In this document: in pieces, positions 32,601 to 37,290 of the stretch
Numbering within the stretch: position 1 is the stretch's first letter
Layout: every line of letters begins with the position of its first letter
Assembly: GCA_035946955.1 (NCBI GenBank)
Contig: DASYYE010000460.1
Location: 1 to 37,290, forward strand
Source of the DNA: DASYYE01 sp035946955
Lineage (GTDB): Bacteria; Actinomycetota; Actinomycetes; Streptosporangiales; Streptosporangiaceae
Length of the DNA stretch: 37,290 nt
Direction: 5' to 3'
Position numbers and translations under genes: made by a program
The notes under the pieces: generated by a model
Told to the model about the DNA's origin: nothing
The model's input: the letters and a program-made list of their open reading frames with translations, nothing else
Databases searched by the model: none

Positions 32601-33521
32601 ATGAGCAGTCCGCAGCCTGACCCGCCGCAACCCCTGCATGGGCGGTTGGGCGACTCAGCTCCCGACTTCACCAGGGGCGGCCCGACGGTGCTGCGTCTGC
32701 TGCTGGGGACGCAGCTGCGCAGGTTGCGTGAGGCAGCCGAGATCGCACCAGAGCAGGCGGGCTACGAGATCCGCGCCTCCCGGTCCAAGATCAGCCGCTT
32801 GGAACACGGCCGGGTGAGTTTCAAGGTGCGTGACGTGAATGACCTGCTCACGCTCTATGGCGTCACCGACGACGAGGCCCGCGCCCAGCTCCTCGACCTG
32901 GCCCAGGCGGCCAATGCGGCGGGGTGGTGGGCCAAGTACAGCGACATCCTGCCCGGCTGGTTCGAGGGGTACCTGGGGCTGGAGGCCGCTGCCTCGCTCC
33001 TGCGTACCTTCGACCTGCAGTTCGTGCATGGGCTGTTCCAGACCGAGGGCTATGCACGCGCGGTGACCATGCTCGGGCACGAGTCCGCCCCCACAGCGGA
33101 GATCGACCGCTGGGTGAGCCTGCGGATGAAGCGCCAGGCAGTACTGGAGGCGGCTGACCCGCCCCGGGTCTGGACGGTGCTGGACGAAGCCGCGCTGCGG
33201 CGGCCGGTCGGCGGACGTCAGGTCATGCGCGAACAGATCAACCACTTGCGGGACATCGCGGAGATGCCTGCGGTCACGATCCAGGTGGTCCCGTTCGACC
33301 GCGGCGGCCACGCCGGCGCGGGTGGCTCGTTCACGATCATGCGGTTCCGGGAACCGGACCTCTCCGACGTCGTGTACCTTGAACAGCTCACCACCGCCCT
33401 CTACCTGGACGGCCGTGCGGACGTGGACCACTACATGGAAGTCATGAACCGCCTGTCTGCTGAGGCGCTCACCCCAGAGGACACCGGCCGGTTCCTCGCT
33501 GACCTCGTCACCGAGACCTGA
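32601..33521 (+). CDS. XRE-family regulator with DUF5753 domain (WhiJ-like)
   Basis: A 306-residue regulator. The N-terminal HTH reads LLGTQLRRLREAAEIAPEQA then IRASRSKISRLEHGRVSFK (about residues 33-85). The DUF5753 domain (about 110-285) includes RTFDLQFVHGLFQTEGYARA, QVVPFDRGGHAGAGGSFTI and VVYLEQLTTALYLD. ATG 32601 is chosen because the family begins shortly before the HTH; GGAAG lies nearby. WhiJ-type proteins act with a small DUF397 partner. No DUF397 gene is adjacent, but one lies upstream of the glycan operon. The gene ends 6 bp before the S9 peptidase start, so the two may share a transcript. Confidence 0.93.
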   Translation: MSSPQPDPPQPLHGRLGDSAPDFTRGGPTVLRLLLGTQLRRLREAAEIAPEQAGYEIRASRSKISRLEHGRVSFKVRDVNDLLTLYGVTDDEARAQLLDLAQAANAAGWWAKYSDILPGWFEGYLGLEAAASLLRTFDLQFVHGLFQTEGYARAVTMLGHESAPTAEIDRWVSLRMKRQAVLEAADPPRVWTVLDEAALRRPVGGRQVMREQINHLRDIAEMPAVTIQVVPFDRGGHAGAGGSFTIMRFREPDLSDVVYLEQLTTALYLDGRADVDHYMEVMNRLSAEALTPEDTGRFLADLVTET

Positions 33522-33527
33522 GCCCCC

Positions 33528-35900
33528 TTGCCGTACACCGCTCCATCTCCTCACCTCATGCCGGTCATCGACGCCGCGCCCCCGCCACTCGTCTCGCTGT
33601 CCCCCGCTGGCGCCTATGTGGTGCTCGTGCACGGTGTGACACACCCGCCCATCGCCACGCTGGCACGGCCCTACCTGCCACTGGCCGGGCTGAGGGTCGA
33701 TCCGGTACTGCGCGCCCGGCGGCGGGTACGCGCGAACACCGCTGTTTCCGTGGTGAGTGTCGCGGACGCGCGGGAATGCTTCCTGGACACCCCGGAGGGG
33801 GCACTGGTCGGCCTGCCCGCCTGGGCCCCGGACGGCCAGCGGTTCGCGTTCACGGTCGACGGCGCCGATGGGGTGGGCGTGTGGGTGGCCGACGCCGGCT
33901 CCGGTGATGCCCACCCCCTCACCGGGCTGACCGTGTGTGACGTCCTCGCTGGCGACCCCAGCCCGGGCGGGGGCGTGGTGACGTGGTCGCGCGATGGGAA
34001 CTCCCTCCTGCTGCTCGCCACGCCCGCCGAACCACCTGTCCCGCCGCCACCGGACCCCGAGCCGCGGGTGCAGGAGACCGCTGGCCAGCGTTCACAGGCC
34101 GCCACCTACCAGGACCTGCTGCGGACACACGCCGACGAAGACCTCTTCGAGGCCCTGGCCACGTCGGTGCCCTGCCGGGTCGACCCCACCACCGGGAAAC
34201 GGACCGAACTCGGCCCGGGTGGGCTCTACCACCGCGTGAGTGAGTCGGCCGACGGCAGGTACCTCCTGGTCCAGTCGCTGCGTCGGCCTTTCTCGTTCCG
34301 CGTGCCGTGGTTCTGGTTCGCCCGCCGCAGCGAGGTCTGGGATGCCACAGGGACGCCGCTGGCGGTCGTCGCGGACCTGCCCGCGAGCGAGGAGGTGCCG
34401 CGCCAGGGTGTCCCCGAAGGACCGCGCATGGTCAGCTGGGAGGAACGGGCCCCAGCCGCCCTGGCCTGGGTCGAGGCCCTCGACGGCGGCGACCCGACCC
34501 GTCCCGCTGAGCACCGGGACCGTGTCTTCCGGCTGGCCGCGCCGTTCGGCACCGCACCAAGCCATGCCTTCGACGTGCGCCAGCGGTGTCACGGCTGGTG
34601 GGACCTGGACGAACCACACCAGGTGGTCATGGTCGAGTACGACAGGGACCGCCGCTGGCAGACGACCTGGCTGTGCGACCTGGCCGCACCAGAACACAAC
34701 CGGGTGCTGTTCGACCGGTCGGTCGATGACGCCTACGCTGACCCCGGTGCGCCACTGGTCACGCTCAAGGCGGACGGCTCGTGGACAGCGATACGCGACG
34801 GGAACGCGATCTACCTTCGCGGTGAGGGTGCCACTCCAGCAGGGAAGCGCCCGTTCCTCGACCGTTTCGACCTCTCCACACTGCTGACCACACGCCTGCA
34901 CCAGAGCACTCCAGGCCGGGTGGAGCGCGTCCTTGGCTTCACCTCGCGCAACGGCAAGGAAGTAGTGCAGTGGCGGGAAAGCCCAACGGACCCGCCCAAC
35001 CTGCACGCCGTCATGCTGGATGGGACAGGCTCCAGGGAACTCACGCACTGGCCGCATCCCTACCCGCAGTTCAGCGGCATCACCCGGCGGCTGGTCACCC
35101 ACGACCGTGGCGACGGCGTGCCCCTGTCCGGCCTGCTGTACCTACCACCAGGCCACGACCCCGACACCGACGGGCGCCTGCCGCTGGTGATCTGGGCTTA
35201 CCCCCTCGACTACGGGAACGCGCAGACCGCGGGTCAGGTCCGGGCCGGCACGGGTGAGTTCGTGCGCCTGAGCGCGCTGGGACCGGTCCTGTTCGTGCTG
35301 GGTGGCTACGCGGTGCTCGCCGATGCGACCATGCCGGTGGTGGGAGACCCGGAGACCATGAACGACACCTATGTCGAGCAGGTCACCGCCGCCGCACGGG
35401 CACACATCAAGGCACTGGACGAGGCCGGCGTCATCGACCCCACCAGGGTGGCGGTCGGGGGTCACAGTTACGGCGGGTTCATGACCGTCAACCTGCTGGC
35501 GCATACCGAGGACTTCGCCGCTGGCATCGCCCGCAGTGGCGCCTACAACCGCACTCTGACGCCATTCGGCTTCCAGACAGAACGGCGCAACTTCTGGGAG
35601 GCCACCGCGGTCTACGACCAGGTCTCACCATTCCGGTTCTGTGACCAGATCAAGACGCCGCTGCTGTTGGTCCACGGCGAGCAGGACGACAACCCCGGCA
35701 CGTTCCCGATCCAGTCCGAGCGGATGTTCCAGGCGATCCAGGGGAACGGGGGCACGGCCCGGCTGGTCATGCTGCCCCACGAGGACCACGGCTACAACGC
35801 CAGGGAATCGGTCATGCACGTGGTCGCCGAGGAGTTCGCGTGGCTGGGGCGCTGGCTTGGCCCAGTCTGCGGGGACAGCGACGCTAAAATGCCCGCGTGA
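33528..35900 (+). CDS. S9 family peptidase, glutamyl-endopeptidase-like (S9D)
   Basis: A 790-residue serine peptidase of the prolyl-oligopeptidase clan: N-terminal beta-propeller (to about 530) and C-terminal alpha/beta-hydrolase. The catalytic triad is visible: Ser647 in GGHSYGGF, Asp720 in HGEQDD and His754 in LPHEDHGY. The stretches FAAGIARSGAYNRTLTPFGF and GNGGTARLVMLPHEDHGYNA match the S9D group that includes plant chloroplast glutamyl peptidase. No signal peptide, so cytoplasmic. Start is TTG 33528, without a ribosome binding site, 6 bp after the XRE gene; ATG 33558 is an alternative. It overlaps the next gene by 4 bp (GTGA). Confidence 0.93.
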   Translation: MPYTAPSPHLMPVIDAAPPPLVSLSPAGAYVVLVHGVTHPPIATLARPYLPLAGLRVDPVLRARRRVRANTAVSVVSVADARECFLDTPEGALVGLPAWAPDGQRFAFTVDGADGVGVWVADAGSGDAHPLTGLTVCDVLAGDPSPGGGVVTWSRDGNSLLLLATPAEPPVPPPPDPEPRVQETAGQRSQAATYQDLLRTHADEDLFEALATSVPCRVDPTTGKRTELGPGGLYHRVSESADGRYLLVQSLRRPFSFRVPWFWFARRSEVWDATGTPLAVVADLPASEEVPRQGVPEGPRMVSWEERAPAALAWVEALDGGDPTRPAEHRDRVFRLAAPFGTAPSHAFDVRQRCHGWWDLDEPHQVVMVEYDRDRRWQTTWLCDLAAPEHNRVLFDRSVDDAYADPGAPLVTLKADGSWTAIRDGNAIYLRGEGATPAGKRPFLDRFDLSTLLTTRLHQSTPGRVERVLGFTSRNGKEVVQWRESPTDPPNLHAVMLDGTGSRELTHWPHPYPQFSGITRRLVTHDRGDGVPLSGLLYLPPGHDPDTDGRLPLVIWAYPLDYGNAQTAGQVRAGTGEFVRLSALGPVLFVLGGYAVLADATMPVVGDPETMNDTYVEQVTAAARAHIKALDEAGVIDPTRVAVGGHSYGGFMTVNLLAHTEDFAAGIARSGAYNRTLTPFGFQTERRNFWEATAVYDQVSPFRFCDQIKTPLLLVHGEQDDNPGTFPIQSERMFQAIQGNGGTARLVMLPHEDHGYNARESVMHVVAEEFAWLGRWLGPVCGDSDAKMPA

Positions 35901-36955
35901 CCGATCGCCCACTCACCGATCGCTCGACCACTGGCCGGTACTCCACCGGCCAGTCGCTTGCCGTACGACTGACCGTGCCCGGCATGTTGCGGGTGCCTGA
36001 AGTCACCGCCTACTTCTGGGTGATCAAGGCCCTGTCCACGGCTGTGGGCGAGTCGACCTCGGACTTCCTGGTGCACCAGATGAACCCGGTGCTCGCGGTC
36101 ATCTTGGGGTTCATCGGCTTCGTCATCGCCCTGACGCTGCAACTCTGGGTGCGCCGGTACATCGCCTGGACCTACTGGCTCGCGGTGGTGGGTGTCGGCG
36201 TGTTCGGCACCATGGCCGCTGACGTACTCCACGTCGGTTTCCACGTCCCCTATGCAGTGTCGAGCACGCTGTACGCCATCATGCTGGCGGCAGTGTTCAT
36301 AGCCTGGGCGAAGACCGAGAAGACCTTGTCGATCCACAGCATCGACACGGCACGCCGCGAGGCCTTCTACTGGGCGGCCGTGGTGGCGACCTTCGCGATG
36401 GGCACGGCACTTGGCGACCTGAGCGCCTTCACCCTGCACCTGGGCTTCCTGCGTTCTGGCATGCTGTTCGCCGCAGTGATCGCAGTCCCCGCCCTTGGCT
36501 ACTGGATCTTCCGCCGGGCCCCGATCCTCTGCTTCTGGTTCGCGTACGTGACCACCCGCCCCCTCGGGGCCTCGTTCGCGGACTGGATGGGCAAGCCACA
36601 GAAGCTGGGCGGCCTGGGCTGGGGCGACGGACCGGTCGTGGCGATGCTGTCGGTCTTCATCTTCGTCCTGGTTGGCTACCTCGCTGTCACGCGCCTCGAC
36701 GTCCAGCAGTCGACTGCCTCCCAGCGCGTCCAGCAGGCCACCGCCCGCCGCCGTGGTGGCGCCCACGCCCGCCCCCGCGGGACTGCGCGCCCGCCAGTGC
36801 GGCACCAGGGGCGCGCAGGCCACACGGCATACTCAGCACCCACGGCACATCCGGCACCCACGGCACAGCGGGCTCCGGGGGCGGAGCAGACCTACGCCCT
36901 TCCCAAGCGCACCCCTCGTATACGCGAACTGGCCGACGACGACGCCACAGGCTGA
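35897..36955 (+). CDS. Polytopic membrane protein, COG4705 type
   Basis: A 352-residue membrane protein with about eight or nine helices (from ~35 to 265). The motifs RVPEVTAYFWVIKALSTAVG, ESTSDFLV and GTALGDLSAFTL are those of uncharacterised membrane proteins of COG4705, in which two half-repeats each carry (T/S)xxx(G/S)(E/D)xxxD. The C-terminal 80 residues are basic, Ala/Pro/Arg-rich and probably disordered in the cytoplasm. GTG 35897 overlaps the stop of the S9 peptidase gene, so the two are coupled. The transported substrate, if any, is unknown. Confidence 0.85.
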   Translation: MTDRPLTDRSTTGRYSTGQSLAVRLTVPGMLRVPEVTAYFWVIKALSTAVGESTSDFLVHQMNPVLAVILGFIGFVIALTLQLWVRRYIAWTYWLAVVGVGVFGTMAADVLHVGFHVPYAVSSTLYAIMLAAVFIAWAKTEKTLSIHSIDTARREAFYWAAVVATFAMGTALGDLSAFTLHLGFLRSGMLFAAVIAVPALGYWIFRRAPILCFWFAYVTTRPLGASFADWMGKPQKLGGLGWGDGPVVAMLSVFIFVLVGYLAVTRLDVQQSTASQRVQQATARRRGGAHARPRGTARPPVRHQGRAGHTAYSAPTAHPAPTAQRAPGAEQTYALPKRTPRIRELADDDATG

Positions 36956-37290
36956 CCGGGGCCTGGTCGCAGGCCCTCCGGTGTCACTCACCATCCCGGG
37001 GCGATCTCCAGTCCGCACGCGCGGAGTGCCTCGCGCTTGGCCTGGCCGACGTGCCCCACTACGACGACCGCCTGGACAGCGCCGCGCCGGCCTGCTTCGG
37101 TAAGGCCCGCCCGCAGCAACACCCACCGCCGCCACCCTTGCGCTCCCACCTCATCGAAAGCGGCCGTGGCTGGGCAACGAACGCAACTCCCGCAACAGGG
37201 ACCACTCAGACCCGACGAGTATCAAGCGTTGGCGACCACCACGATGATCGATGTGAGCTGGCGGACAAAAGATTCTCCTCGCCGGTACAT
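36956..37290. other. Terminal 335 bp without an intact gene
   Basis: No complete gene was found. The only coding-like signal is the minus-strand C-terminal fragment described separately. No strong terminator with a T-tract follows the COG4705 gene. The segment 37150-37290 is less GC-rich and I see nothing in it. Confidence 0.5.
36988..37158 (-). pseudogene. Possible GNAT-like gene remnant (C-terminal part)
   Basis: On the minus strand a GC3-rich frame of about 56 codons encodes LLRAGLTEAGRRGAVQAVVV, then GHVGQAKREALRACGLEIAP and ends GW-stop at 36988. This resembles the C-terminal strand-helix-strand of GNAT acetyltransferases (xxVVVxxHxDxPKRAxLxxAGLxxAxEW). Upstream, the frame loses similarity and meets a stop, and no start with a ribosome binding site is present. 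It is thus likely a decayed copy, or the end of a gene broken by deletion. The match is by eye only. Confidence 0.35.

Overview
The window reads as chromosome from a high-GC, GC3-rich actinomycete. DUF397 and XRE-DUF5753 (WhiJ-type) regulators, a paired HadA/HadB-like MaoC dehydratase next to rpmG, and many GTG starts point to a morphologically complex lineage of the Streptomyces/Streptosporangium kind. Genus cannot be resolved by reading alone. No insertion sequence, integrase, CRISPR array or phage gene was seen.

Layout. (1) 1-3647, minus strand: a four-gene run of a lipoprotein, a secreted protein, a SAF-domain (CpaB/RcpC-like) protein and a ParA/CpaE-like ATPase that leaves the window at base 1. 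This looks like the edge of a Tad/Flp-pilus-like secretion locus. (2) 4052-8182, minus: a giant exported protein with fibronectin III domains and a C-terminal beta-propeller-like part; its 3' half is clearly poorer in G+C. (3) 8333-11959: housekeeping block on the minus strand (trmH-like methyltransferase, elongator tRNA-Met, rpmG, two MaoC dehydratases, murB) with a small stand-alone HTH gene inserted in the opposite orientation. (4) 12139-20162, plus: a complete kdp potassium-transport operon (29-aa membrane microprotein, kdpF, A, B, C, D, E) with start/stop overlaps, ending in a 4-bp convergent stop overlap with a small membrane-protein gene. (5) 20447-21535, minus: an Lrp/AsnC regulator and a lipoprotein. 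(6) 21737-27685, plus: two paralogous secreted proteins with a conserved HEYAET motif, each behind a similar promoter-hairpin leader; then a LysR regulator and a secreted Asp-box (BNR) protein, separated by strong terminators. (7) 27701-33521: a DUF397 gene, a tightly coupled three-gene envelope-glycan operon (processive-type GT2, GH113-like lipoprotein, GT39-like membrane glycosyltransferase), then an XRE-DUF5753 regulator. (8) 33528-36955: S9D-type glutamyl-peptidase-like enzyme coupled to a COG4705-type membrane protein, followed by an apparent remnant of a GNAT-like gene.

How parts work together. The kdp block is self-contained: KdpFABC is the high-affinity K+ pump and KdpD/KdpE its sensor and regulator. 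The best candidate for an undescribed system is region 7: a membrane glycan synthase, an exported lipid-anchored glycosidase and a polyprenyl-phosphate-sugar-type glycosyltransferase, translationally coupled and bracketed by the two halves (DUF397 and XRE-DUF5753) of a regulator pair that is normally adjacent. The second candidate is the HEYAET paralog pair with its duplicated leader.
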